The translations under genes and the position numbers were made by a program. 64,000 bases of DNA. It comes from Mumia sp. Pv4-285 (lineage in GTDB: Bacteria; Actinomycetota; Actinomycetes; Propionibacteriales; Nocardioidaceae). How positions within the stretch are numbered: position 1 is the stretch's first letter; each line of letters begins with the position of its first letter. The stretch spans positions 4,216,001 through 4,280,000 of the forward strand of contig NZ_CP162023.1 of the NCBI RefSeq assembly GCF_041320275.1, in the 5' to 3' direction. The notes below the pieces were generated by a model that saw only the letters and a program-made list of their open reading frames with translations, searched no databases and was not told where the DNA came from. Below, piece after piece: positions 10,550 through 18,953 of this stretch.

Positions 10550-11503
10550 ATGCTGACGAAGGTCGCGCTCCTCACCGTCCCCGGCGTCACGCCGTTCGAG
10601 TTCGGAGTGGTCTGTGAAGTGTTCGGGATCGATCGTTCCGACACGGGCGGACCGCGGTTCGAGCTTGCGCTCGCCACAGCCGAGCCCGGCCCCGTCCCCA
10701 CCAGCCAGGGCGTCCTTGTGACCATCGAGAACGATCTCTCCGTCGCCGACGACGCCGACCTGATCGCGGTGCCTGCCTTCGATCTCGCGCCCGTCGACGA
10801 GCGCTACCTTCGCGTGATCCGCGACGCCGAGGCACGTGGCGCATGGGTCCTGAGTATCTGCACCGGCGCCTTCGCGCTGGCGGAGTCGGGCGTCCTCGAC
10901 GGGCGTCGGGCGACCACCCACTGGATGTTCACAGCGAAGCTGGCGGCTCAGTATCCCCGCACGAGGGTGGATGCCGACGTCCTCTACGTCCAGGACGGCA
11001 AGGTCGTCACGAGCGCCGGCACCGCAGCGGGAATCGATGCGGCGCTGCACATCGTGCGCCAGGAGCTCGGCGCGGGACACGCCAACGTCATCGCTCGACG
11101 CATGGTCGTCCCACCCCAACGGGACGGCGGCCAGGCCCAGTTCATCCAGACTCCCGTGGGCGGCGAGAAGGCGGACTCGTTCGCGGTCGTCGCCCAGTGG
11201 ATGCTTCAGAACCTCTCGGAAGACCTCTCCGTCGAACAGCTCGCCCGCAAGGCTCTGATGTCCCCACGGACCTTCGCCCGTCGGTTCAGGGCGGACATGG
11301 GCACGACCCCGACCGCCTGGCTCAATCGGCAGCGCATCATCCACGCCCAGCAGCTGCTCGAGCAGTCGTCGCGGAGTCTCGAAGCGATCGCGGCAGAGAC
11401 AGGATTCGGCAACGCAGCGGTCATGCGGCACCACTTCGTGAAGGTCCTGCGGACCTCGCCGATGGCGTACCGCAGGACGTTCGGAGAACGCCTGGTCGAA
11501 TGA
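10550..11503 (+). CDS. GlxA-type transcriptional regulator: DJ-1/PfpI-like domain plus AraC HTH
   Basis: About 317 aa from ATG 10550, preceded by GGAGG; the longer frame from 10442 lacks such a site. Residues 1-180 form a class-I glutamine amidotransferase-like (DJ-1/PfpI) domain with the nucleophile-elbow-like SICTGAFALAESGVLDGRRA, containing Cys. Residues about 215-317 carry two AraC helix-turn-helix units (LSVEQLARKALMSPRTFARR and LEAIAAETGFGNAAVMRHHF). Such regulators sense small metabolites through the first domain. It is divergent from dnaK and followed after 93 bp by the MBL-fold fusion gene, a plausible target. Confidence 0.88.
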   Translation: MLTKVALLTVPGVTPFEFGVVCEVFGIDRSDTGGPRFELALATAEPGPVPTSQGVLVTIENDLSVADDADLIAVPAFDLAPVDERYLRVIRDAEARGAWVLSICTGAFALAESGVLDGRRATTHWMFTAKLAAQYPRTRVDADVLYVQDGKVVTSAGTAAGIDAALHIVRQELGAGHANVIARRMVVPPQRDGGQAQFIQTPVGGEKADSFAVVAQWMLQNLSEDLSVEQLARKALMSPRTFARRFRADMGTTPTAWLNRQRIIHAQQLLEQSSRSLEAIAAETGFGNAAVMRHHFVKVLRTSPMAYRRTFGERLVE

Positions 11504-11596
11504 TTGGCAGCTTCTCGACGATTCCTGGCAACAGGATCGCGACGCCGGCTGTCGCCGCGGCACAGGATGGGACGAACCCGCGACAGGAGCTCGACG

Positions 11597-12850
11597 ATGG
11601 CCGTCTCGTCCACATCGCCCGACGTGACCATCACGTACCTCGGTGGCCCGACCACCGTGATCGACGTCGCCTCCGTCAGGTTCATCACCGATCCCACGTT
11701 CGACAGCCCTGGCCGCGACTACCCGCTCGGGCCGGTCGTCACGCTCTCCAAGACCAGAGGCCCGGCGATCGAGGTGACGGACCTGGGCGACATCGACGTC
11801 GCGCTCGTGAGCCATCAGCAGCACCCCGACAACCTGGACGATTCCGGCCGGGAGCTGCTGGGGCGGATCGGACTGGTACTCACGGCCCCGGCGAGCGCGG
11901 AGAAGCTCCCCGCTGCCGTCGCCCTCTCTCCGGGCGCCGTCCAGGAGATCCCGACAGCTCAGGGCATCACCTTGCGGGTCACCGCCACGCCTGCCCGCCA
12001 TGGTCCACGGGGTGCTGAAGCCTTCGCCGGCGATGTCATCGGGTTCGTGATCGATGTGGTGGAGACCGGGGAGGCGCTCGTCTACGTGACGGGCGACACC
12101 GTGTGGTTCGACGGCGTCGGCGGTGTGGCGAAGTCGTTCCAGCCCCGGGTGGTGATCCTCCACGGCGGAGCGGCGAGGACGGACCGTAGCGCCTTCCGGC
12201 TCACCATGGACGCCAACGACGCGGCCGAGGTGAGGGCGGCCTTTCCCGAGGCGGTCATCCTTCCCGTGCATCACGACGGCTGGACGCATCTCATCCAGTC
12301 CCAGCAGGACCTCGCGAACGCTTTCGCGGTGCTCGGGCTCGACGGGCTGCAGCTCGTGGAGCCCGGCGGCACCTACACGTTCGCAGGAGGAGTCACGCCA
12401 GCGGCGCGCCGGCTCGACGCTCTCGTGGGCGAGTGGACGATGCACCCCAGTCTCGGCGGTGAACCGGCCGGCCTCGGGAGGACGACGTTCGCCTGGTCGA
12501 CGGAGGGCTCGTTCCTGGTTCAGAGGGCGGAGTCGGAACCGTCGGACATCGAGATCTCCGCCGAGTGGACCGCGAGCTCCCCGTTCCCTACCTGTGCCGT
12601 CATCGGCGTTGACGAGGTCAGCGGGGAGTTCTCGATGCTCTACGCCGATGCACGCGGCGTCCGCAGGGTCTACCGGATGACCATCGCCGACGGCGTCTGG
12701 ACGGTCTGGCGGGAGACACCCTCGCTGCACCAGCGCTACACCGGCCGATTCAGCGACGACGGGACGACGATCGTGGGCGGGTGGGAGACCTCGCACGACG
12801 GCTCCAGCTGGACGCCGGACTTCGACCTCGACTACCGGAAGGTCGGTTAG
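11597..12850 (+). CDS. Fusion: metallo-beta-lactamase-fold (UlaG-like) domain plus C-terminal lipocalin-like/DUF1579-like domain
   Basis: About 417 aa from ATG 11597 with AGGAG 7 bp upstream. Residues 1-250 look like an UlaG-type MBL hydrolase (ITYLGGPTTVIDVASVRFIT start, then ARHGP, YVTGDTVWFDG, LPVHHDGW). The metal-binding motif is SHQQHPDNLD instead of the classical HxHxDH; the DN form occurs in some UlaG-like proteins. Residues about 270-417 (LDALVGEWTMHPSLGGEPAG, then FLVQRAESE, YADARGVRRVYRM, TGRFSDDGTTIVGGWE) form a small beta-barrel normally found as a separate protein in actinobacteria. The two domains appear to be genuinely fused in one frame. Substrate unknown. The gene is 1 bp from the DUF2306 gene. 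Confidence 0.75.
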   Translation: MAVSSTSPDVTITYLGGPTTVIDVASVRFITDPTFDSPGRDYPLGPVVTLSKTRGPAIEVTDLGDIDVALVSHQQHPDNLDDSGRELLGRIGLVLTAPASAEKLPAAVALSPGAVQEIPTAQGITLRVTATPARHGPRGAEAFAGDVIGFVIDVVETGEALVYVTGDTVWFDGVGGVAKSFQPRVVILHGGAARTDRSAFRLTMDANDAAEVRAAFPEAVILPVHHDGWTHLIQSQQDLANAFAVLGLDGLQLVEPGGTYTFAGGVTPAARRLDALVGEWTMHPSLGGEPAGLGRTTFAWSTEGSFLVQRAESEPSDIEISAEWTASSPFPTCAVIGVDEVSGEFSMLYADARGVRRVYRMTIADGVWTVWRETPSLHQRYTGRFSDDGTTIVGGWETSHDGSSWTPDFDLDYRKVG

Positions 12851-12851
12851 G

Positions 12852-13511
12852 ATGCCGGATCGCGTCGGCGCGACGACCGTGGCATGGGCGGCGTGGGCGG
12901 CCGTCCTGCTCCTCATCTCTGCGGTCGTCGCGTTCGCGGTGATCAGGGTGATGACAGACCTCCCGCTGGTGTTCGCGGGGCGTGCGGCAGAGAACGGCTC
13001 GTTCGAGGAGCGCTACGTGCGCAACGCCGTTCCCGCCTACCTGCACATCGTGCCCGGTGTGATCTACCTCGTCGGCGCGTGCTTCCAGCTCTCACGGCGT
13101 TTCCGCGAGCGCCACTGGCCGACCCACCGGCGCCTCGGCCGGACCGTCCTGGTTGCCGGCATCGTCAGTGGTTCGTTCGCGCTCGTCTTCGGGGTGCCCC
13201 ACTCGTACGGTGGTTTCTGGCAGTCGGTCGCGACCGTCGTCTTCTCGTCCTACTTCCTCGTCGCGCTCGGTCTGGCTTTTCGCGCGATCGTTCGGCGGGA
13301 CGTGCGGAACCACCGGCGGTGGATGATCCGCGCCTTCGCAGTCGGACTCGCCGTCGGGACGATCCGGCTCTGGGTGGGAGTCCTGGTCGGCTTCGGCGAC
13401 ATCCCTCTGCAGCAGGGCTTCGCCCCGGCGTTCTGGCTCGCGTTCTCCATGCACGTCGCGGCAGCAGAGGTCTGGCTCAGATGGGCATCTCCGATGCCGC
13501 TCGATCGCTGA
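12852..13511 (+). CDS. DUF2306 integral membrane protein
   Basis: 219 aa with about six membrane helices (first at residues 10-32, AWAAWAAVLLLISAVVAFAV). The pattern of conserved polar residues in loops (YLHIVPGVIYLVGACFQLSRRFR, HRRLGR, RNHRRWMIRAFAVG) fits the DUF2306 family of predicted four-to-six-helix proteins. The ATG lies 1 bp after the stop of the MBL fusion gene, so the two are co-transcribed. Molecular role unknown. Confidence 0.75.
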   Translation: MPDRVGATTVAWAAWAAVLLLISAVVAFAVIRVMTDLPLVFAGRAAENGSFEERYVRNAVPAYLHIVPGVIYLVGACFQLSRRFRERHWPTHRRLGRTVLVAGIVSGSFALVFGVPHSYGGFWQSVATVVFSSYFLVALGLAFRAIVRRDVRNHRRWMIRAFAVGLAVGTIRLWVGVLVGFGDIPLQQGFAPAFWLAFSMHVAAAEVWLRWASPMPLDR

Positions 13512-13513
13512 CG

Positions 13514-14140
13514 TCACGCGGCGGCGTCGACCACCATTCTGGCGACGAGCATCGCCTGGATCTTCATGGCGGTCCGGTCACCGCCGTCGGTCTCGACCGT
13601 CACGTCCACGAGGCGGTCGCCCGGGCAGGCACGCAGGGACACCGACGAGGTCTCGTACGTCCACCACGCGTCGAACGGGGCGTCGTCGACGGGCTCGACG
13701 TCCTTGCCGATGCCCAACGGCTCGCCGCACACCAGCGTTCCCTGGTCGAAGTCCGCAGCCTTCGCGACCTCGACGTCGACCCGCGTCGCGTCGTCGGCCG
13801 TGCTCCACGTGCACTTGACGGGAGTCCACCGGACGTCGTTGCTCTGGACGGTGGCCGTGACGAGCCGTCCTTCGCCCAGCGACTCACCGACCGCGTCCGG
13901 GAGCGTCGCGAACGCGGCCGCCTGGCAGGGACTGTCGTCGGCGGCCTCCGCCGTGGGCGCCTCCGAGGCGGGCGCCTCGGAGGCGCTCGGTGTCCCAGTG
14001 CTCGCACCCGCCGAAGCGGTGGCCGCCGCGCCGGTGTCGTCAGACGGCGCGTCTCCGCCGCAGCCGCTCACGGCGAACGCGAGAGCGACGCCGACTCCGG
14101 CGACGAGCATCGGGACGTGGCGCAGCGCACGACGTGTCAT
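13514..14140 (-). CDS. Lipoprotein, DUF3558-like
   Basis: 208 aa from ATG 14140; the frame stays open upstream, but this start gives a clear lipoprotein signal (MTRRALRHVPMLVAGVGVAL, lipobox VSGC). A Ser/Ala/Thr/Pro linker (about residues 30-65) precedes a globular domain with conserved Cys residues (CQAA, KCTW, LVCGEPLG, RACPGD). This arrangement resembles the DUF3558 lipoproteins of actinobacteria; the assignment is by pattern only. It ends 2 bp from the convergent DUF2306 gene. Expected on the outer face of the membrane. Confidence 0.65.
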   Translation of the reverse strand: MTRRALRHVPMLVAGVGVALAFAVSGCGGDAPSDDTGAAATASAGASTGTPSASEAPASEAPTAEAADDSPCQAAAFATLPDAVGESLGEGRLVTATVQSNDVRWTPVKCTWSTADDATRVDVEVAKAADFDQGTLVCGEPLGIGKDVEPVDDAPFDAWWTYETSSVSLRACPGDRLVDVTVETDGGDRTAMKIQAMLVARMVVDAAA

Positions 14141-14217
14141 CCGTCCACGATGGTCGACACGTCGCGTGCGAGGAATCCGTACGGACCCCCAGGGTGTGCG
14201 CAAGCCGTGAGGCGGGG

Positions 14218-14670
14218 CTACTCCGCGAAGATCGCGAGGGTGCGGGCGACGCACACCGGCTTGTCGCCGCCCTCGACCTCGACGGTGAAGTCGACCGCGA
14301 CGCGCTGACCGAGAGCGACCGGGACGACCTCGACGAGCGTGGCGCGACCACGGACCCGCGAGCCCACGGGCAGCGGCGCCGGGAAGCGGACCTTCTCGGA
14401 CCCGTAGTTGACGCCCATCTTGACGCTCTCGACCTTGTAGGTCTCGGCCGACAGCATCGGGATGAGCGAGACGGTGAGGTAGCCGTGCGCGATGGTCCGA
14501 CCGAACGGGCCCTGCGCGGCCTTCTCGGGGTCGACGTGGATCCACTGGTGGTCACCGGTCGCCTCGGCGAACAGGTTGACCTGCTCCTGGGTCACCTCGT
14601 GCCACTCGCTGACGCCCAGCTCCTCCCCCACGCACGACGTGAGCTCGGCCAGGTTCTTGAAGACGCGCAT
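14218..14670 (-). CDS. MaoC-like (R)-hydratase
   Basis: 150 aa single hot-dog domain. The hydratase-2 motif is present: FAEATGDHQWIHVDPEKA (Asp and His of the catalytic pair), then GRTIAHGYLT. The start MRVFKNLAEL and length match single-domain MaoC proteins that hydrate enoyl-CoA esters in fatty-acid or PHA-type metabolism. ATG 14670 follows a GGAGGAATCGG site. A perfect 14-bp palindrome centred 21 bp upstream suggests TetR-type repression. It stands alone between genes of unrelated function. Confidence 0.88.
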   Translation of the reverse strand: MRVFKNLAELTSCVGEELGVSEWHEVTQEQVNLFAEATGDHQWIHVDPEKAAQGPFGRTIAHGYLTVSLIPMLSAETYKVESVKMGVNYGSEKVRFPAPLPVGSRVRGRATLVEVVPVALGQRVAVDFTVEVEGGDKPVCVARTLAIFAE

Positions 14671-14684
14671 CCGATTCCTCCGAC

Positions 14685-14698
14685 TAAGCGATCGCTTA
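14685..14698. promoter_or_regulatory. Perfect 14-bp palindrome, candidate TetR-family operator
   Basis: TAAGCGATCGCTTA is fully self-complementary and lies 15 bp upstream of the MaoC-like start codon, where it would overlap promoter or leader. Short AT-flanked, GC-centred palindromes of this type are typical of TetR-family regulators of acyl-CoA metabolism. No TetR gene is adjacent, so the regulator would act in trans. Confidence 0.5.
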
Positions 14699-14746
14699 CC
14701 GTGCCCGATCCTAGGACAACCACTGTGGCCTCGTTCACACCGGCTG

Positions 14747-15436
14747 CTACCGCAGCAGCCAGGGCACCGCGGCGAGGAGCATCCCGAGTGCCAGCAGGCC
14801 GGTGTCCGCACGCGTCCACAGCGCCGGTTCCGCCCACGTCCGCGTCCGCGTAGCTGCGAACCCGCGGGCGTCCATCGCGGCCGCCATCCGTCCCGCGTCG
14901 CGCAGCGCGGCGACCAGCATCGCGAACGCGAGGACACCACCGTGCCGCGCCAGCGAAATGGGGTTCCGTGTCGGCCCGAAGCCTCGCGCCCGCCGCGCCC
15001 GGTCGAGCTGCACCCACACCTCCCGGAGGCTGGTGAACCGCTGCAGCGCCGCCGAGAACGCGACGACGAACCGCGCCGGCATGCGCAGCCGCTGCCCCAT
15101 CTGGTCGGCGAGGCGGGAGGGGTCCAGGAACGCGGCGAGCACGGCGCCGGGCAGTGCGAGCACGACGATGCGGAGGCCGGCCGTCAGGGCCAGCTCGACG
15201 TCGTGGCCGCCGAGCAGCCAGGTCGACCACACCACGGAGACGGAGGCGATGCCGACGGCCAGGAACCGCAGGAGCGCGAAGCGCAGCGACGGCAGGAGCA
15301 CCGCCCCCGCCACGGCGTACGCCCCGAGGGCGATCACGCCTGTCCTCAGGTCACGGACGGCGAGCGAGGCGACGACCGCCGCGAAGCCGACGAGGAGGAG
15401 GACGAGCGGATTGGCGTCGACGACCACCCGCCTCAT
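14747..15436 (-). CDS. ECF transporter transmembrane (T) component, YkoC/CbiQ-like
   Basis: 229 aa from ATG 15436, whose ATGA overlaps the stop of the ATPase gene. Five to six membrane helices and the coupling-helix signatures of T components are present: ALQRFTSLREVWVQLDRARR and the second Ala-Arg-Gly motif AAAMDARGFAATR. It couples the ATPases to the substrate-binding S component. Last gene of a three-gene operon under a TPP riboswitch. Confidence 0.88.
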   Translation of the reverse strand: MRRVVVDANPLVLLLVGFAAVVASLAVRDLRTGVIALGAYAVAGAVLLPSLRFALLRFLAVGIASVSVVWSTWLLGGHDVELALTAGLRIVVLALPGAVLAAFLDPSRLADQMGQRLRMPARFVVAFSAALQRFTSLREVWVQLDRARRARGFGPTRNPISLARHGGVLAFAMLVAALRDAGRMAAAMDARGFAATRTRTWAEPALWTRADTGLLALGMLLAAVPWLLR

Positions 15437-16884
15437 CGGACGACCTCCCCCGCCTCGAGGGACACCACGTGGTCCGCGAGAGCGATGAGGTCGGGATCGT
15501 GGGTCGCGATGCCGACGGCGGCCCCGGCTGACGCGGCGGCGCGGATCCATCCCACGACCGCCGCCCAGGTCAGCCGGTCCTGTCCGACCGTCGGCTCGTC
15601 CAGCAGCACCACGGGCGGACGGTGCGCGAGTGCCGCCGCGGTCGCGAGACGCCGCTGCTCGCCGCCCGACAGGCGGTACGGGTTGGCGTCCGAGAGTGCG
15701 CCGAGCCCGAGGTGCGCGAGGACGGCGGCCGCGTCGACCGTCACACCCGTACGCGCGCCCGTCGCCGCCGCCTCGTCGAGGACCCGGGACGTGAGGAACC
15801 CGTGCTCGGGGTTCTGCGGGACCCAGCCGATCAGGCGGGCGAGGTCGCGCGAGCGCAGCCGGTGGAGCGGGCGGCTGCCGCCGATCCCGGAGACCGCGCC
15901 CGTCGTCGGGGCCACGAGGCCGGCCAGGGTCGCCACGAGCGTCGACTTCCCGGCACCGCTCGGGCCCGTGAACGCCGTGACCGCCCCCGGCCACAGCTCG
16001 GTGGTCACTCCCCGGAGGGCCGGCGTGACCGTGCTGCCCCGCATCGACGTACGGCGCAGGTCGACGCTGATCGCATCGGTGACGAGGTGCGGCACCTCCC
16101 GGGGCGGGACGACGAGCGCCGGCTGCGGTTCCTCGGGGGTCGGCGCGCCGACCCCCGGCATCCACACCCCGCGCGCGGCGAGCTCCGCGGGCTCGGCAGC
16201 GAAGGTCGCGGGGTCGGTGTCGCGGACCACGGCGCCCTCGGAGTTCAGGACGACCACGCGGTCGACGTGCGCGAGCCACGGGCCGATCCGGTGCTCGACG
16301 ACGACCAGAGTGGCACCGGTCCGCTCGACGGCGTCGAGCACGCAGCGGCGTACGGCGTCGGCGTTGGGCGGGTCCAGCATCGACGTCGGTTCGTCCAGGA
16401 GCAGCACGTCGGCGTCGCTCGCGAGGACTCCCGCGAGCGCCAGGCGCTGCTGCTCACCGCCGGAGAGGGCAGCAGTCGGATGGTCGACGTCGTAGGGCAG
16501 CCGTACCGCCTCGAGCGCCCGCCGGACCCGCCGCCAGATCTCGTCGCGCGCGACGCCTGCGTTCTCGAGCCCGAACGCGACGTCGCGACCGATCCGCTCG
16601 GCCACCACCGCGTCGGCCGGGTTCTGCATCAGGAGGCCGATCCTGCCCTCGACGTGCACCTGGCCGAGCTCGTCACCGGAGCCGGCGCTGCCGAGCACCC
16701 CGGCCAGCGCTCGGAGCACCGTGGACTTCCCGGCGCCCGACGGTCCCGCGAGGAGCACCCGCTCGCCCGGCTCGATCTGCAGGTCGAGGTCGTGCACGAC
16801 GGGCTCGCGGCGGCCGAGGGGCCGCCACCCGAACCCCTCGAGGTGCGCCGACCCCCGTCGTACGGCGGTGGCGTCCGCGGTCAT
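15433..16884 (-). CDS. ECF transporter double ATPase (fused A and A' subunits, YkoD-like)
   Basis: 483 aa with two ABC ATPase domains in tandem. The first has Walker A GPSGAGKST (about residue 48), ABC signature LSGGEQQR and Walker B VLLLDEPTS; the second has GPSGAGKST (about residue 290), LSGGEQRR and VVLLDEPTVG. Fusion of the two energizing subunits is characteristic of YkoD-type ECF systems. ATG 16884 overlaps the S-component stop (ATGA), and its own stop overlaps the T-component start, giving tightly coupled translation. Confidence 0.92.
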   Translation of the reverse strand: MTADATAVRRGSAHLEGFGWRPLGRREPVVHDLDLQIEPGERVLLAGPSGAGKSTVLRALAGVLGSAGSGDELGQVHVEGRIGLLMQNPADAVVAERIGRDVAFGLENAGVARDEIWRRVRRALEAVRLPYDVDHPTAALSGGEQQRLALAGVLASDADVLLLDEPTSMLDPPNADAVRRCVLDAVERTGATLVVVEHRIGPWLAHVDRVVVLNSEGAVVRDTDPATFAAEPAELAARGVWMPGVGAPTPEEPQPALVVPPREVPHLVTDAISVDLRRTSMRGSTVTPALRGVTTELWPGAVTAFTGPSGAGKSTLVATLAGLVAPTTGAVSGIGGSRPLHRLRSRDLARLIGWVPQNPEHGFLTSRVLDEAAATGARTGVTVDAAAVLAHLGLGALSDANPYRLSGGEQRRLATAAALAHRPPVVLLDEPTVGQDRLTWAAVVGWIRAAASAGAAVGIATHDPDLIALADHVVSLEAGEVVR

Positions 16885-17534
16885 GCCGACGAGCGGGCGT
16901 CGCGGTCGTGGTACTCGCGACCGGCGCCGAACGCGTCGAGCGCACCCGTCGGCGCGAGCGCACGGACGAGGAACCACCCGCCGACCCCGGCGACGACCGC
17001 ACCGGAAAGCGCGAAGAAGGCGGCGTAGACCAGCTTCCAGTCGGTGCCCCAGTCGGCCCAGTAGACGTTCCACTCGTACGCGACCGCGCACAGCGCCGAC
17101 ACGGTGCCGGCGAGCGCGGCGGCGACGACGCCCCACCGGCGCCACAGCAGGATCGCGAACACGATCTCGGCGCCGATGCCCTGCACCACCCCGGACAGGA
17201 TCGACGACATCCCCCACTGGTTGCCGAGCAGGAGCGCGACCATCGCGGCGATCACCTCGGTGCCGAAGGCGGCGCCCGCCTTGCGGACGACGAGCCCGCC
17301 GACCACGCCGCCGAGGAGCCAGGGGCCGGAGATCAGCCCGATGCTGGGCGGGAACGCGAAGACGGACGCGGTGCTGACCACCGCGTACAGCTGGTTCCAG
17401 CCCCAGAACACGACCCCGATCGCGACGCCGAGCATCGCGACCGTGACCAGGTCGATCGTGCGGTAGTGGACGGACTCGGTCCACGCGCTGCGGAGCGGGC
17501 GGGGACGGGTCCTCGGGCGTACGGCATCAGCCAT
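16881..17534 (-). CDS. ECF transporter S component, YkoE-like (thiamine precursor uptake)
   Basis: 217 aa, five to six membrane helices, with the YkoE-like start YRTIDLVTVAMLGVAIGVVF and conserved WNQLY, NQWGMSSILSGVVQGIGAE. YkoE family members bind hydroxymethylpyrimidine or a related thiamine moiety. The upstream TPP riboswitch supports this strongly. ATG 17534 follows GGGAG that is part of the riboswitch 3' strand. No YkoF-type binding protein is adjacent. Confidence 0.9.
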   Translation of the reverse strand: MADAVRPRTRPRPLRSAWTESVHYRTIDLVTVAMLGVAIGVVFWGWNQLYAVVSTASVFAFPPSIGLISGPWLLGGVVGGLVVRKAGAAFGTEVIAAMVALLLGNQWGMSSILSGVVQGIGAEIVFAILLWRRWGVVAAALAGTVSALCAVAYEWNVYWADWGTDWKLVYAAFFALSGAVVAGVGGWFLVRALAPTGALDAFGAGREYHDRDARSSA

Positions 17535-17540
17535 GATGAC

Positions 17541-17635
17541 TCCCTTCGCCGGTGCTAACCGGATCAGGTTCGGAGGGTCTGCGGCTCTTCCGCACTCTCA
17601 GCGCTCCGTGCCGTGCGGCACCGTGCGCTCCCCTG
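17541..17635 (-). promoter_or_regulatory. TPP riboswitch (THI element)
   Basis: Read on the minus strand the region contains both conserved THI-box halves: GCGCTGAGAGTGCGG (CUGAGA motif) and ACCTGATCCGGTTAG followed by CACCGGCGAAGGGAG. The GGGAG at the 3' end is also the Shine-Dalgarno of the S-component gene, 6-7 bases before its ATG, so thiamine pyrophosphate binding would hide the ribosome site and shut off the transporter. No separate terminator hairpin is evident; translational control is the simplest reading. Confidence 0.95.
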
Positions 17636-17658
17636 TCGTACGGCCGACTCTATCGCGC

Positions 17659-18036
17659 CTACGTGAGGAGGCTCTCGCGGCCGAACATCGCCGCGATCGC
17701 ACGAGCCGACGGCTCACCGAGATCGGGGTCGGCGCCCGCCCCGATCAGCACCGAGACGACGAGCTCCTCGCCCTTGAAGATCGCCCCGGCGAGAGGGCTC
17801 TGACCGCGGTCGTTGAGCCGGTTGACGTCGGCTCCGGCGTCGACGAGGCGCTGCACGATGTCGGCGTGGCCGTGGTACGCGGCGAGGGTCAGCAAGGAGT
17901 TGCCGGTGGCGTCGGTGAGGTTGACCGGCACGCCTGCCTCGACGTGGGAGAGCAGGCTGTCGGCCTGGCCGGCGCGCACCATGTCGAACAGCTGGGCCGC
18001 GACCTCGTCTGCCTCGTTGCTGGATCCACCGGTCAT
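17659..18036 (-). CDS. Small ankyrin-repeat protein
   Basis: 125 aa from ATG 18036. After a short acidic N terminus, at least two full ankyrin repeats are visible (TGNSLLTLAAYHGHADIVQR and RGQSPLAGAIFKGEELVVSV, each followed by GAGAD/DAGAD turns) with a third partial repeat at the C terminus. It is probably a cytosolic protein-binding scaffold; partner unknown. It lies immediately downstream of the promoter region of the ECF operon but is transcribed away from no obvious partner. Confidence 0.82.
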   Translation of the reverse strand: MTGGSSNEADEVAAQLFDMVRAGQADSLLSHVEAGVPVNLTDATGNSLLTLAAYHGHADIVQRLVDAGADVNRLNDRGQSPLAGAIFKGEELVVSVLIGAGADPDLGEPSARAIAAMFGRESLLT

Positions 18037-18101
18037 GAGGGTGACCTTACCTGCGCGTACCCCGTCGGGACAGGTTCGAGACAGCGCGGGCACCAGCTCG
18101 G

Positions 18102-18851
18102 CTACAACGGTGTCCGTTCCTGAGCGCCGGCCGCGAGCGCCGCCAGCTGCCCCGCGACGAAGTCGCCCAGCTCGCGGTGACCTCGGGCCGTGAGGTGCAG
18201 CCCGTCGTCGAGGTAGTCGAGGTCGAGACCGATCGTCGACACGTACGCGGCGTCGTAGCGGCTGGCGAGCGCCGCGAGGACCTCGTCGACCCGACGGGCA
18301 CCGTCGGTGCGGGCGGGTGCTGACGCGGGACCGACGACCACGACGCGCGGGCCCTCGACCGCACGCATCACCCGGGCGAACCCGGAGCGGAGCGCGGCGA
18401 CCGGCTGGTCGGCGTCGTTGAGCCCGCCGGCCACGACGACGAGGTCGGCGCCTCCGGCGACGGCGCGGGACGCGCGTCGGGCGAACCACGCACCGGCGCA
18501 CGGGCTCGCGAGCCGGCTGTAGCCGGAGCCGGAGAAGGCATCGACCGACACGCGTCCGGGGACGCGGGACGTCCAGGCCTCGGTGGGGTCGTCCAGCCCG
18601 AGTCCCGCGGACCAGGAGTCGCCGATGACGACGACACGGTCACCCGACCCGAGCACCGGCTCCGAGCGGCGGTCGAGCGCGTCGGCGGCGAACCGCGCGC
18701 ACCGCGCCGCCTCGCTGCCGCTCGCGTCCGCGCCGACGTCCAGCACGAGCAGGACCGACACCAGCGCGAGGACGAGCGCCGCCACGAACCGCGTACGACG
18801 GCGCGCGCCGAGCAGGCGCGGCCGGGCGGTCCAGGACGGGGTCACCCACAC
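18102..18851 (-). CDS. SGNH/GDSL-family hydrolase, membrane-anchored or secreted
   Basis: 249 aa from ATG 18851. A basic N terminus (LLGARRRTRFVA) is followed by one hydrophobic segment (residues 22-42) acting as signal or anchor. Block I VVVIGDSWSAGLGL (nucleophile Ser), block III-like GGLND, and block V DGLHLTARGH (Asp-His pair) identify an SGNH esterase fold. Substrate not predictable; cell-wall or lipid ester is likely given the external location. Confidence 0.85.
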   Translation of the reverse strand: MWVTPSWTARPRLLGARRRTRFVAALVLALVSVLLVLDVGADASGSEAARCARFAADALDRRSEPVLGSGDRVVVIGDSWSAGLGLDDPTEAWTSRVPGRVSVDAFSGSGYSRLASPCAGAWFARRASRAVAGGADLVVVAGGLNDADQPVAALRSGFARVMRAVEGPRVVVVGPASAPARTDGARRVDEVLAALASRYDAAYVSTIGLDLDYLDDGLHLTARGHRELGDFVAGQLAALAAGAQERTPL

Positions 18852-18953
18852 ATGGTCGCTCTCCGACGCGCCCCGTACGAACGAAATAGGGCAGATCGCC
18901 CACTCTGATGCCGACTCGTGACGATCGACGTGACGCAGGTCGCGAGGCGCCCC

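Noticed and set aside
14141-14545. Upstream extension of the DUF3558-like lipoprotein to 343 aa
   Set aside because: The extension overlaps the MaoC-like gene and removes the clear lipoprotein signal starting at 14140.
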